From Camellia lanceoleosa (lineage: Eukaryota > Streptophyta > Magnoliopsida > Ericales > Theaceae), in NCBI GenBank assembly GCA_025200525.1, contig CM045767.1, forward strand, positions 120,588,021-120,652,020: DNA of 64,000 nucleotides. The letters are read 5' to 3'. The notes below the pieces were generated by a model that did not search any database, had not been told where the DNA came from, and saw only the letters and a list, made by a program, of their open reading frames with translations. Shown here piece by piece: positions 21,484 to 33,844 of the stretch (within the stretch, counting starts at the first letter, position 1; every line of letters begins with the position of its first letter). The position numbers and the translations under genes were made by a program.

Positions 21484-23707
21484 TGTAGACGCGCCCGAAA
21501 GAACTCTCGAGAGAATCTCGTTTTGTTCTCTAGCTACTATAGTTCAGACTCAATGTCACAGTTCCGAATCTAATCTCGCAAAGTGCAATGCAAGACCGAT
21601 AAATCACCAAAAAGTCCAAATCTGGCAAATCGTTTTGAAAAACTGATTTTTAAGAAAGAAGTGCCAAACATGGAGTGCTTTGCCCGATACAGAGTCGCCA
21701 CCTAAATATTTTATTTTGGGGGAATTTAGGAAACCCTGACTCATGCCTAAGGCCACGTGTCCGTCATCACCAAAGTTGCCTCAGCTCGGGAACTTGGGTA
21801 CGATTGGGGAAGGTCATCTATGAGCACCCCCGCTCGCCCGATCAAAGATCGGCCTGTACTAAGCATGATATCTTATTTTTGAAAACACATGCGTTCTTAT
21901 TCCGGTTAATTAGCTAGAATTACTATGTGATGTGCACAACATATAAGTATAGACTAGATCGCCTAATTTGGAACAAAGCATAGCATATCCGTTTGTTTGG
22001 AAATGGTTTGAAGTTTGCTACTCATAAGTAGACTAAAACACGGATTTCAATGAATCGTTCCAATTCAAGTAATCCAACCTTCACCCACAGGCATTCAGAC
22101 AGTTATAGCAAATACGCAATTAGCCTTATGGCAAGCATGCTGTCATGGCAACACTTACACACATGCAAGATGCTAAAGCATAAACACTCACAGTGTACTC
22201 CGAGCCAAAACAAAAACTAGTTAGTAATCAAATGCATGATCGTAGTTCATTTTAAGATGGCTAATGCAACACACACGGAATGCAACTAGAAATAGGCTCG
22301 GCTATTCTAAGGTGGCATATGAGATGCAACAATTCGATACATGTATTCAAATAAGAATTGAAATACAATGCAGTGAATATGATGCGCCGAGTCCGGTGCA
22401 TGCAATACAAATGGATGGATGCAAACATGTGAGCATAAGGTATGCTAAATGAAATATGCCCTAAAACTAACCATTGTAAGCGGTTAAGTAAAAGTTAGAA
22501 AGACGTGGGGTTGGAAGACATACATCACACACACGTACGCTTATTACACAATTGCGTCTTCTCGACGGAGGGACCGAAAGAATAATACAAACCAACTAAT
22601 TAACTAACTAACAAGCTAATTAATTATTACACAACTCTTAACTAATTAAACAAATTAATTAAGCTATGAAGACAGTAAAGAGGCCTCGAGAAGAGGGACG
22701 AATGCATGCTCGGTTGGTTTCACTCGGAAATCCATTGCCATGCTTTATGTTACCTCTGTTTACACTGCTCTGTACCTCTGAAAACTGTGCCAACTTGTAT
22801 GACATTTCTGAACCACCTTGTGGGCATGCTGAGAGGCCATCAGCCAAGATATGAAGGTCATCGACCAAATATAAAGCTCTCGGCCAAATGTTTGTTGCCG
22901 ATCGACACTAAATATGGTCGATTGACCATATCTTCCCATGAAAAGCTCCTGTTGCCTTGAAGAACACTCTCAAGAACAAGGCTCCAGCAACTTTTCCAAA
23001 GCTTAAACCACTTCAAGAACTCTGAAACTAACTCCCTAGTGCCTCAGCAACAAGAGGATGGTGTATTGTTAGGTGCTCTAGTGCAAAAGTAAGACAAAAT
23101 CACACTTTAAGGCACAAATACACACACAAATCAGGAGAGAAGAAGATATAGAGATAGATAGATACAACTTTTCTAACCCTATTTTTCAGAACCTCTGAGA
23201 AGGGAAGAGGAGCTCCCTTCTTATGGAAATCCAATTCCAAGGCTTCCTAAGCAAGCTAAGCAAAGGTGCAAATCCCTCTATACACGTGTATGGAGGGTGT
23301 GAATTGTGGATGCCAGCTATGACAGTTGGCATAAAATATCTGCATAAAGCAGATGAATAGGGCTTGGCCAGAAAACAAGGCCGATCAACCAACACAATGG
23401 CTGATCGACTAAAAGGAGTGCTGATCGGCCAACACTTTTGGCCGATGGAAAGAAAACAAGGCCGATGGCCTCATGCCTTGGCCGATGGGTTGAGGGGATG
23501 GCTAACAAGCCACCCTCTTCCCTCAAAAGCAAAAACACAAGTGTTTGGTCCACAACCAAGCACAAATCAGACAAGTTGAGAGATTTTGAGGCAAGGTGCG
23601 TGACCGAGGCCTCCGGGAACTCAAAATGAACACAGGCATGGATGATCATCGAGTGTTCAAACGATGACGTCCAAGTCTTGAGGACGGTCAAAAATGGGGT
23701 GTCTACA
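21484..23707 (-). repeat. 5' LTR of element 2 (2,224 bp)
   Basis: On the - strand it starts TGTAGACACC (23707) and ends GCGTCTACA (21484), a matching inverted terminal pair. The PBS follows directly. The right half repeats at 13352-14446 and the left half repeats inverted at 1-1319 and, more diverged, in the solo LTR at about 27160-27960. It holds the CCGATCAAAGATCGG hairpin (21838-21852). The strand and order prove that element 2 reads leftwards. Confidence 0.9.
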
Positions 23708-24805
23708 CCTGGGCACCTGGCATTACGATTAGGGATCAACCAGTCAAAGCTGGTGACAGTGCCATTGACAACATCGAGGTCAGCGTTGCTCTTTTTACCG
23801 CTATCCTTCTGCCAAACGATCTAAATCACATGGTCGAGGTCACCGAGTATGAAAACTTCGCCTTAATGATGCAGCACTTCGTTCTCGTAATTCTTCAACT
23901 CTTGGTACTTTTTTAGCTTTTAAGTTTTTCATACTGCAAAAAGTTTACTAACTTCTTCACTTCTGTTCTTCTAGGCAATCCAACACGCTCATTCTTTTGC
24001 AATGAAACTTGAGGACATGAAGAAAGAATTGGTCCGCAAGACCAAAGAGGCTGCTAGCTTCCTCGCCTTCCTTAATAACGCCGAGGCAAAAATGAAGATG
24101 CTGCTGGATCAAGCCAAAGCTGCCAAAAAAGCTCAAGATCAAGCTGAGGAGAAGGCGGATGCTGCCAAGGCCATGGCCAAGGTTTTTAAATCCGAGGCGA
24201 AGGAGGCCGAAGCAAAAATCGCCGAAGCCCAAGTTGAGCTCCGAAATGCCTTGGCCACTAAAGATGCTAAAATCAAAGCTGCTGATGAGAAAGCTTTCTC
24301 AGAGGGGCAGGCCACCGTTCGTGATGCATACAGAGCCCAACTTACCCAAGCTTGTAACCGAGGCTTTCTCCTCGACTAGACTGCGGCTTTGGACAAACTT
24401 TCAGTTCTTGCGGACTCCCCTCTCCGTGATACTAACCAACTTAAATTGCCATTCCTTCCTGTTTCTAAAGATAATGAAGATGATGCCGAGGATGAGGACT
24501 CTAAGGCTGAGGATGATGACAATGAGGAAACTGCTGCTAGGATCAAGTCCCCAACTCTGAATGACCAAGTTATAGACTTGATCCATGACGAGGAAAAGGA
24601 CTTGATTTCCAAAGCACCCTCTTCCAAACGAACAACTTCTGAGGCCGAGGTCCAGGCGGCCGAGAAGAGCTTGGATCAGACCTTGCTAGAAATTGATGCC
24701 AAGATAGTGGTAGAACAGGAAGATATCTTGCCAACCAAGGCCAACACAACTCCAACAACCGAGGTTGAGGAATCTGAAACTAGTGCCCATGTCTCCAACA
24801 CTTAG
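23708..24805 (+). pseudogene. Antisense gene of element 3, 5' end cut by element 2
   Basis: Frame from 23710 (APGITIRDQPVKAGD ... YENFALMMQHFVL) to a GT donor at 23887. Intron 23887-23974 (88 bp) ends TTCTAG. The next exon opens in phase 0 with AIQHAHSFAMKLEDM and runs as an Ala/Lys/Glu-rich coiled coil, through one in-frame TAG at 24377, to an acidic tail and stop at 24805. Order and intron place match the gene at 2646-4818 of element 1, so the two are homologues. The N-terminal transposon-like domain is lost where the LTR of element 2 begins. It is antisense to element 3 pol. Confidence 0.75.
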
Positions 24806-25559
24806 TTTTTCTTTTCATTTGAACAATGTTAAGTTTCAGTTTGGCTGATGTGCCCTTTTCGTAATTGAACAAGTAATCTTGTAGGTCAAAGTGCCTATTT
24901 TGCCCATGAACAAGTTTCTCTTTTTTAAATGCAAGTCTTCTCTTTTCTTCTAAGTGTTGAATGTTTACCTTCTATGCAAGTTTACTGCTTTCATACTTAG
25001 AATACTTTTGTACGCCTCATATGCATAGTAACTTCGGAATGCCATACCTCGAATATAAACCTTGAATGTTTTCCTCGGCCAACCATCGAAATACTTTAGC
25101 TAACACTTAAAAGTATCAAAATATTTTTACAAGTGTTATTCAGTACCGCTTTTTACCTTTATATGCTATCTTCTTTCAAGACTTCACCCTTTCTAAGCTT
25201 GGCAACCTGGTTAGCCATCTCGGCCAATATGTATCTTAGATACTTTATTCGTAGTTACCTCAGCTAACTCCAATTTGTAAATTTCTGAGAAAGTTCAACA
25301 AGTGTTAAGCCCATTCTAACTTGTAAATTGTTCCAAAAATTTCAACAAGTCCCAAGCTCTTGCTCTCAAGTTTATTTTATCACTCCTACCTCTTGCCCCC
25401 TAATGTGAACCTAAGTTTCACTTAAGTTCACATTAAGCACGTATAGTCTTTCGCCGAAGTCAGATTCAAACAAAGACTAGTCGAGGTTCTCAACCTTGGT
25501 TTCTTTGTTAATCTAACTGAAATGCACTTAGCTCCATTCTAAGTTTACTCCTGCCGACA
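24806..25559. other. Non-coding 3' region between antisense gene and pol of element 3
   Basis: T-rich, with no coding signal seen. It has short internally similar AAGTTTA and CTTAGTT words but no clear array until 25560. Confidence 0.4.
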
Positions 25560-25862
25560 TAGCAAGTCTAGTTTCAATCGAACTTAGTTTAACTCTATTA
25601 TATGCAAGTATAATTCAACTCTGTCATATAACAAGTGTAAGTTATTTGTCATGTTTCAATCAGAAACATCGCCAACTTAGTTCAACTCTATTATATGCAA
25701 GTGTAATTCAACTCTGCCACATAATAAGTCTAAGTTATTCGTCATGTTTCAATCAGAAACATCGCCAACTTAGTTTAACTCTATTATATGCAAGTATAAT
25801 TCAACTCTGCCATATAATAAATCTAAGTTATTTGTCATGTTTCAATCAGAAACGTCGCCAAA
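25560..25862. repeat. Tandem repeat, 93-bp unit, three copies
   Basis: GTCATGTTTCAATCAGAAAC occurs at 25648, 25741 and 25834, exactly 93 bp apart, each preceded by AACTCTATTATATGCAAGT. The first copy is partial on its left side. It lies just past the 3' end of pol of element 3, the same place as the array of element 1. Confidence 0.9.
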
Positions 25863-25955
25863 GGACTGGTCAGTCCTATTACACAAATTTCAAAATTAAG
25901 CTAAAATTTTATTATTATTTTGGCTAATGACATACACTTTGAAAAAAACAAAAAT

Positions 25956-27070
25956 CTAATGATAGAAAAACTTCAAGTTGCAAGTATTCCAAGGTCTTGG
26001 CAACTCTTTGCCCTCACTGTCTTCAGGCCGATATGCCCTATTGCTGGCGACCGAGATAATTCTATAAGGCCCCTCCTAATTTGGGCCAAGCTTTCCCTCT
26101 CTAGGATCCTTCTTGTTGCCAACTACCTTCCTTAGCATAAAGTCCCCAAATTTGAACTCTCTTGGGTTGACCTTCTTATTGTAAGCCCTAGCAAGTTGTT
26201 ACTGGTATGCCCCCAACCGAATTGCTGCTCTCTCATTTTTCTCCTCCACTAGGACTAGGTCTCGGGCTAGGTTCTGATCCCTGGAATGCCGACTTCCAGT
26301 GGGATAACTACTTCAGTGCCATAAGCCATAGCAAATGGAGACTCCCTAGTTGATCTTCTCGGCGTAGTCTGATATGCCCATAGTACATTGGGCAACTTCT
26401 TCACCCATTTTCCCTTTGCCACTTCCAGCCTCTTTTTGATCCCATCTAAGATAGTCTTATTGGATGTTTCTGCCTGACCAGTACTCTGAGGGAAACTTGG
26501 AGTAGAGTAATAGTTCTTAATTTTGTACTTTGCACAAAAGCTTTTGATTAGCTTACTGTCAAATGGTGTACCATTGTCTACTATTCTTGCCCTTGGGATC
26601 TCAAATCTGGTGATGATGTTCTTCCATATGAAGTTCTTTACATCAATATCCCGAATTTTCGCAAGGGGTTCAGCTTCTACCCACTTTGTGAAATAATCAG
26701 TTGCTACCAGCAGGAACTTCCTCTGTCCAGTTGCTTGGGGCAGTTGTCCAACAAGATCCATTCCCCACTGGGCAAATGGCTAAGGGCTAGACATTGGGTT
26801 CAAATCTGCTGCTGGTTGATGTATTAAAGGTGTGAACCTTTGACACTTCTCGCACTTTTTGACGTAGGCTTCAGCATCCTTCTGTATGTAGGGCCACTAG
26901 TACCCCTGAGTAATGGCCCTATGAACAATTGATTTGCCCCCAGCATGGCTTCTACATACCCCTTCGTATATTTCATACAAGAAGTCTTTAACTTAGGAGG
27001 GATGCACACACCTCAAAAGGGGACCAGTAAAAGACCTTCTGTAGAGGTGTCCTTCTACTGTTAGGCTAAA
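25956..27070 (-). pseudogene. Element 3: integrase
   Basis: On the - strand from 27070: SLTVEGHLYRRS and an HHCC-type N-terminal part, the core with MDLVGQLP (first Asp), VDNGTPFDS (second Asp) and GQAETSNKTILDG (Glu), and a C-terminal domain ending GPYRI..WNTCNLKFFYH at 25956. All three catalytic acidic residues are kept. It is broken by stops: TAA near 26990, TAG at SP-PFAQWG near 26780, and a TAA and a TAG in the C-terminus (about 26200 and 26080). The right end is cut at about 27072 by the solo LTR, which parts it from the rest of pol. Confidence 0.85.
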
Positions 27071-29029
27071 CCTTGTTGTAGCTCAACTTTTCGTGCTCCC
27101 TTTCGAAAGAATGAATAGCCTTTATAGTTCAAACTCCACTTGTGTGTTGGTTCTGATTCTGATTTCACAAGTGCAATGTGAAACAGTGAAAACACAAAAA
27201 AGTCTAAATCTGACAATTTCTTTTGGAAAATCGATGTTTGAATCAAATACCAAAAATGGACTGCTTTGCCAAATATCAGAGTCGCCACCTAAATATTTAT
27301 TTTGGGAAATTTAGGAAACCCATGACTCGTGCCAAAAGTCATTAGTCCGTCGTTACCAAAGTGTCTTGGTTCGGGACTTAGGTATGAGAAGGGAAAGTCA
27401 ATAATTGAACACCCCACTCACCCGATCAAAGATTAGCCTCTATTAATCATGATGTGGTTTTTGTGTACAGTATACGCTTTTGTTCTATATGTGACATACA
27501 AGTATAGACTAATTTCACGAAAAGTTGGAATGTTTGATTTCATGTTTGTTTTGAAAAAAAAAAAGTGTTTTGAATATGTATCACTTAAAATGGTGATATT
27601 ATATATACATGAATCAAAGTATCCCAATTCAAGTGATTAGCCTTCATTCACTGGCATTCAAATAGGTACATTAAATAAGCAGTTAGCCTCATGGTAGTAT
27701 GTTTGATATGACAGTATTCACACTTACGTATATGCTAAAGCAAAAATGCTTATCTTAATGTCCGAAAGCGAGTCCAAAAAGAAAGCAAATAGTTAAAAAA
27801 ATGATCCTAATTTAATGATTAATGCAACACATGCAACGTGCAATTAAGGTTCGGCTACTAGTATGGCATGTAAGTCAATTCAAGGCATGTGATAGCGCAT
27901 GTATGCAAGTCAGGAGAAAGAATGGGGGTTGAAAGACATACAACTTATTACATATTTGTCCTCGCAAAGGAGAGTCCGAATGTCCAAGTGTCCAAACAAA
28001 TAATTATTACAAAGCCGAATGAATAATAAATGAAAAGGGCTGTCTAATTTTAATAATAATATGTAATGATTGCTCGATGCTCCTCAGGAATTATTCTATC
28101 TGCCTTGCTGGGATTTGTTCTGTTTCATCCCTAGTTACTGCTTTCGACCAAAAGTGTATTGTTATGCAATTTATTGGAGCCTTGCCGACCCTAAAACGCG
28201 ACTCAGTCATGCCCTAAATAAATCCAATACTTTGTTTTTTTGTAGAAATATGTTTTTTGTACCTGAGGTGAAATAGTGCAGACAGGGTATTCTTAGCCAT
28301 GTTTGTCTATTTTTCTTTTACCCTTCTCTATCATAAAAATACTCAAGAGAGGGTTGGAATCATCTCCAAAACCATCAATTAGCAAGTTGATTGCTTGATG
28401 ATCTCAGATACAATTTGGACAATGATCAATAAATGCAATGAATAAACAACCACCCCTCCCTCCTATCATGAAGTGAATTCAAGAAGGGAAGTAGAGACAC
28501 TTCAAGGTTCATCAAATTATCATAAATTGATGTAAGACAAGCCTTGACACAATAAACTTGAAACTCGGTATAACGTCCGACCGAATTCAATTAATCATAT
28601 TGGTTCTTTATGTCAGTTGTAATCCAATTTTAACCAATTTTATTAGCCTTTTTTATTACCTTTCCATTTCTTTATCTTTTCTCTTGTTTGTGAAAAAGTG
28701 ATATTTACGTCTGCTAAGTCCAAAACACAATAAAGAGAAACAAGCATCAACTTAACCTGAGAAACAAATCTTATTTTCTTCGGGGGAAATTACAAATGAA
28801 GAGTCAAACTTATTTACAAGCGATAAAGGATTCCAAGTTACACTTAAGATGTGCAACAAGGACTAGTCAAACTCAAAAGAGTGATAATGACTTGAAATCC
28901 AAACTTGATAATAAGTGATAATGACACTTTCCTTGGTGATTTCTAAGGGTCAATTAGTCCCTTAAATGTAAACAAACTGATGAATAAAGAGAAATGAAAA
29001 ATAAAATATTGTGCTTTAGTATAAGAACA

Positions 29030-29390
29030 TGTATACATTTGGGATAGTGAACCTCCAAAGAATTTAAACCATTAATTATAGAACATTTTATGCCTTTGGT
29101 AGTAAATCCCCTAAGAGATTAAATCAGTAAGCATATAACGTTGTATACTTTTGGTAATGAACCTCCTAAGCATGAAACGTTTTATTCCTTTGGTAGTGTA
29201 TCTCTAAAGGGATTAAACCATTAAGCATAGAACGTTTTATACCTTTGGTAATGAACCTCCTAAGTATAAAACGTTTTATGCTTTTGGTATTGAATCTCCA
29301 AAGAGATTAAACCATTAAGCATAGAGTGTTTTGTACCTTTGGTAATGAACCTCCGAACAGATTAAACCATTAAGCATGGAAGAGTTCATT
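29030..29390. repeat. Tandem repeat inside the solo LTR, about 60-bp unit
   Basis: Units built on CCTTTGGTAATGAACCTCC and GATTAAACCATTAAGCATAG, repeated about six times with substitutions. Confidence 0.8.
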
Positions 29391-30359
29391 TCTTATACTT
29401 GAACCACAATCTTAATTTTTCACAACTTTTTAATTGAAATAAGCAAAGAATGGAGGGAGGTTGCAGAGATGATTATGTGAAGTTGATTAATTGGTTAGTA
29501 CAAACAAATTTGATATTTAAAACATAAATCATTGAAATAAATTAAACAACCCCTAATAGCATACAATAGTGTTGAAATTAAGCTATAGAAAGCGAGCAAA
29601 ATTAAATGGGATCAAGTTAGTAAACAAGTAGAAGGAAGGGTGGCTAACCCCTCCACTTTTACAACTTTAAATCACATAGTTTAGATGTTGAAAAACAGCC
29701 CCAAAACAATCCCAAATCAGCCCCAAAACAGTGGGAAAAATTAGTGAAAACAAGTGGGAAACACAAGGATTCAAGCTTGGAATAAGGTTCATAAAAGGGT
29801 GATTAACCCCTCCACCTTTGAGTAGCTTTTAATCACAAGTTTCAACCCTCAAAATAGTCCCAAAACAATACCAAAATAATATGAGAACACAAGAAAAAAT
29901 GAACAAAGATTTAATTGAAAGTAAGGAGGCTTTACCTCTTGTAGAGAAGTGTTCTTGTTGTAAATCAAACTTGATTCCAAAGCACCCTCAAGTTTGAGTA
30001 CGATTTTCAATTCTCAAATCAAGATCCAAGTTCAAGCTCTTGAATGGTAGGGATGGATGGACGAACAAGAAAGAACAAAGATGGTTTCAACTCTTGGATA
30101 TTGTCTAACACCTTGATATTTCTCTTTGTTGATATTTCTAACTTGATATTTCTCTTTGATATATAATATTTCTAACTTGATATTGTTTTCTTAACTCTTG
30201 ATAATGTTTTTTTGTCTCCCCTAAAACATCACTTTGAGCCTTGTATTTATAGGCCTTGAGTTGCTGCTCCTCAAAATATCAGCACATTTGGACAGCTTTG
30301 AAAAGTCAAAAGGGGCGGCATGACCTCGGTGAGGTCTAATCGGACTTCAGAATCTGTAT

Positions 30360-30715
30360 TCAGGCTCGACTTCAAACAGGCATATCTCCATCATCTGGAC
30401 TCTGTGTTAGGTGATTCTTGAGTCTAAAATGAAGCCCCAGAAGTCCTCTTTCCAATGGAGGTGGCCTCACATCTAAATGCTAAGTGTGCTAAGAGATATG
30501 CCTATTTTAGTGAAGGTTGCTCAGTTTTGACCTTATCGGATTTATGCCTAACTTCAAATAGCCATATCTCCCTCATCCGGACTCGGTTTTAGGATATTCT
30601 TGAGTCTAAAATGAAGCCCCGGAGGTCCTCTTTCCAATGGTGGTGGTCTCATAGCTAAAATCTAAGTGTAAAAAGAGATAATCCTGATTTAATGAAGGCT
30701 GCTCAGTTTTCTCTT
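30360..30715. repeat. Direct duplication of about 180 bp inside the solo LTR
   Basis: The block with CTTGAGTCTAAAATGAAGCC, CCTCTTTCCAATGG and GAAGG-TGCTCAGTTTT occurs twice, 181 bp apart. Confidence 0.8.
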
Positions 30716-31100
30716 AACCCTTTTATACCCAACTTCTCCCCAACTAGTTTTCTCTCTTTCCTCTAATTTTCTTCAACTCCAAACCTTTAACCAAGATCTT
30801 TAAAAAAATTTCACCTCCCTTTCATTTATTTCCACTTCGTCCTTACTCGGTTTACCAACAAGTGCAGTTTTAAATGAAATGCGAGCCTCGGAACATCGTA
30901 GAAGCATTTGGATAAATATTTTGAAAGAGGGTTTTGATTTAAAATAGTTTGGCCAAAATGTGGTGCAAGGTTTGGGAGTAGAGCTTGAATCCAAATTTTT
31001 TCACTGAGAATTCAAAAGATTGCACAGTGTAACTTTCATCATCAGGTGTTAAGAATAAAGCGCCTAAGTCTTACGAGCGGTCAAAATTGGGGTGTCTACA

Positions 31101-31862
31101 CTTGCCAACTTCAGTCTGGTCTTGTGCGCCTCTTGGCGATCATCCCAACAACTTGTCATTCTTAAGAAACATCATTATGGCATCCATCCAAGATGGACCC
31201 ATCTCTACATACATTGCTTCAGACTCTGTGATTAGTGGTTCCACACTTGGGCCTGACAAATAATTAAACATTATTGTCCTTGTCTCTCCTGACTTCATTG
31301 CACTAGTCAGGTTAGCCAAGGCATTGGCATGGCTGTTGTCATCTTGGCTAACCTGCTGTAGTCGGCAATCCTAAAACAAGGCTAACAGTTTGACAATCTC
31401 TTTTACATAGGCTATCATTCTTTCATCTCGGGTTGCATACTCGCCTGTTGTCTGGTTCACAATAAGTTGGGAGTCAGAGAAGACTACCACCTCGTCAGCT
31501 TTCATTGTTGCTGCTAACTTCAATCCTGCGATCAGTGCTTCATATTCTTCTTCATTGTTTGAGGCTTTGAACCCCAAACGAATAGACTGCTCTAGCATTC
31601 GCCCATCTGGCGATACTAATACTATTCCTGCCCCTGCTCCTTGACGGTTTGAACTTCCATCAACAAATAGGCGGAAGGAGTCGTCGATATAGATGTTATA
31701 GGGCTTGGGTTTTTCTTCTTTCTTCTTCTTGGTTGTGGGATTTTTCATTCCAACTGAGTCTCTTCTTGTTTCCTTGGACGCCCTAAGCTGCGACTCATCG
31801 GAGCCCGACGTGGGATTGCACCAAGTGTGAATTCGGCCACGAAGTCTGCCAAAATCTGGCAT
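31101..31862 (-). pseudogene. Element 3: second RNase H (aRNH) and tether to integrase
   Basis: The frame reads FRLFVDGSSNRQGAGAGIVLVSPDG, then ASNNEEEYEAL and VVFSDSQL, the acidic residues of an RNase H fold of the plant type that defines Tat elements. A stop at 31371 interrupts it. The frame then goes on leftwards to GPSWMDAIMMFLKND, where the solo LTR (31100) cuts it from integrase. The first part overlaps the end of the preceding RNase H in another frame, showing a frameshift at about 31750. Confidence 0.85.
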
Positions 31863-33193
31863 TTGATTGCCATTTTGGGCCTAAACTCTAAGTTATACTG
31901 GCCTAATACCACTGCCCATCTGGCTACCCTGCCTGTCAGATCTCCTTGCTGCAACAGGGACTTCAAGGGATGCTCAGTCAACACCACAATCTTGTGGGCT
32001 TGGAAGTAATGATTCAGTTTTTTTGAAGCCATCACCAAGGCTAGTGTTAACTTTTCTAGGGGTAAGTACTTGGTCTCTACGCCTATTAGGGTTTTACTTA
32101 CATAGTATACTGCCCTTTGTTTTCCCTTTTCTTCTCTGATTATGGTTGCACTTACTGCATGCTCTGAAATAGCCAAGTATAAAAACAGCCCCTCTCCAGG
32201 TATTGGATTTGACAGAACTGGAGCTATTGTCAGGTACTTCTTCAAGTCGGTCAAGGCGACTTCGCACTCCTCTGTTCACAAAAAATCTGTGGCCTTCTTT
32301 AATAAACTGAACAATGGTTTGCACTTATCTGAACTTCTGCTTATAAATATGTTTAGGGTTGCGGCCCTTCCGGTCAACATCTGCACTTGTTTTGCCGATG
32401 TTGGGCTTTTCAAATCAAGGATGGCTTTGATTTGATCCAGGCTTGCTTCGATGCCCCTTCTGGTAACCAAGTATCCCAGAAACTTACCAGACCCAATTCC
32501 AAATGTGCATTTCGAAGCATTGAGTCAGAGCCGGTATGTTTTAAGAATATCAAACACTGCCTTTAAGTCAGCCAGGTGATTCTCAGGCTCTTTGGTCTTC
32601 ACAACCATGTCATCAATGTATACTTCCACTGTCTTTCTAATTAGATGTCGGAACATCTTAGTTACCAATCTTTGGTAAGTTGCTCCTTCATTTTTCAACC
32701 CGAAAGGCATCACTCTATAGCAATACAGCCCTGTTGGAGGTGATAAATACAGTCTTCTCCTCATCAAGGGGTACATTGCTATTTGATGGTACCCCCTGTA
32801 AGCGTCTAGGAAGCTCATCCTCCCGTGCCCTGATGTGGCATCCACTAATTGATCGATCTTGGAGAGTGGGAAACTGTCTTTGGGACAAGCTTTATTCAGG
32901 TTAGTGAAGTCTACGCGGACTTTCCATTTCCCGTTCTTCTTTTTGACAATAACTGTGTTTGACAGCCAAGTTGGGTAGTTTACCTCCCGAATGGCTCTAG
33001 CCTCTAACAATTTGTCCACTTCCTTTTTTACTGCCTCCACATGAACCAACGTCGGCCTCCATGCTCGCTGGATGACAGGTTTAGCTAACTTGTCTACATT
33101 TAGCATATGGCATATGACCTCGGGATCAATGCTAGGCATCTCATAGGGTGTCCAGGAAAACACCTCTATGTTTGCTCGCAAGAATGCTTCCAA
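31745..33193 (-). pseudogene. Element 3: reverse transcriptase and RNase H
   Basis: 33193-32525 reads through the PR-RT linker (ANIEVFSWTPYEMP), LSNTVIVKKKNG, VDFTNLNKACPKDSFP, FLDAYRGYHQI, MPFGLKNEGATYQ and an intact YIDDM box. One TGA near 32519 precedes [16 protein letters not shown] and thumb motifs to 32276. After a frameshift, 32254-31745 is RNase H (LYLAISEHAVSA, YLPLEKLTLALV, ADFVAEFT). Between RGYHQIAMY and GLYCYRVMPF two opposite frameshifts appear to cancel. The active site is the best preserved of the RTs in the window, but the frame is not open. Confidence 0.9.
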
Positions 33194-33844
33194 CTCCCTT
33201 TCTTTCTCCTCGGCTAAACCTGAGCCAAGAAGGAAGAAGCACTATTCATTATCTTATTAGACCAAAACTTTCTTCAAGGTTTCCTCACTTTTGTCGGCCG
33301 ATTTTTTGCCGACATCTTCTAGGACCTCCATGTCCTCGTCAATTTTTGTTGTTTCTGCCCCTCGCACGTTACATGTAGATTTCACTGCTGCCATGGAGCA
33401 ATTCTTTGCCTGCACCTAATCCCCTCTGACCTCCTCAATTCCATGCTCTATTGGAAACCACAATAGATGGTGTAGTGTTGAGGGAACAACCCTCATTGCG
33501 TGCAACCATGGCCTTCCCAAGAAAACATTGTAAGGGGAGGGGGTGTCAATTACTATGAACTCTGTACTTACTTTCTTGGTGTCTGCCTGTACCTCCAAAT
33601 TTATTGCTCCTAGGGGCCATGTCGGCGTTTCATTGAACCCGATCATCGGGCTGTTGGATTGCTCCAAATCATCTCGGTAAAGGCCGAGCTCCTTGTAACA
33701 TTTGACATACATAATGTCACAAGAGCTGTCTCGATCGATCAGAATGTGCCTTACCTGGCATTCTCCAGTCTTGAGGGATACCACCAAAACATCATTGTGT
33801 GGATATTGCACCATGTCCAAGTCAGCCTCAGTAAATGACACCAT
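33194..33844 (-). pseudogene. Element 3: protease and linker
   Basis: 33844-33416 holds the retropepsin-like domain: VRHILIDRDSSCDIMY (active Asp kept, Gly of the D-x-G triad changed to Asp), GAINLEVQADTKKVSTEF and TPSPYNVFLGRPWLHAM. 33415-33194 is the linker toward RT, with stops. The Gly change should disable the protease. Confidence 0.8.

Larger units (their letters stand above)
13352..23707 (-). mobile_element. Element 2: non-autonomous Tat-type LTR retrotransposon
   Basis: 5' LTR (21484-23707), PBS, leader, gag, long non-coding interior, tandem repeat, polypurine tract and truncated 3' LTR (13352-14446). It has no protease, RT or integrase. The two LTRs are clearly a pair. The right border lies inside the antisense gene of element 3, so element 2 inserted there. 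The left border was lost with the LTR half, so no target-site duplication can be checked. Confidence 0.85.
27077..31100 (-). repeat. Solo LTR of a Tat-type family, about 4.0 kb, inserted in pol of element 3
   Basis: On the - strand it starts TGTAGACACC at 31100 and ends GAGCTACA at 27077. The flanks read CTTGT (27072-27076) and CTTGC (31101-31105), a near-perfect 5-bp target duplication. Pol coding stops on one side and resumes on the other. The left part (about 27160-27960) matches the 3' half of the element 2 LTR, including the hairpin region (27422-27436, one arm decayed) and the CCACCTAAATATTTATTTTGG block. No gag, pol or PBS is inside. The rest is AT-rich with internal repeats. Confidence 0.8.
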
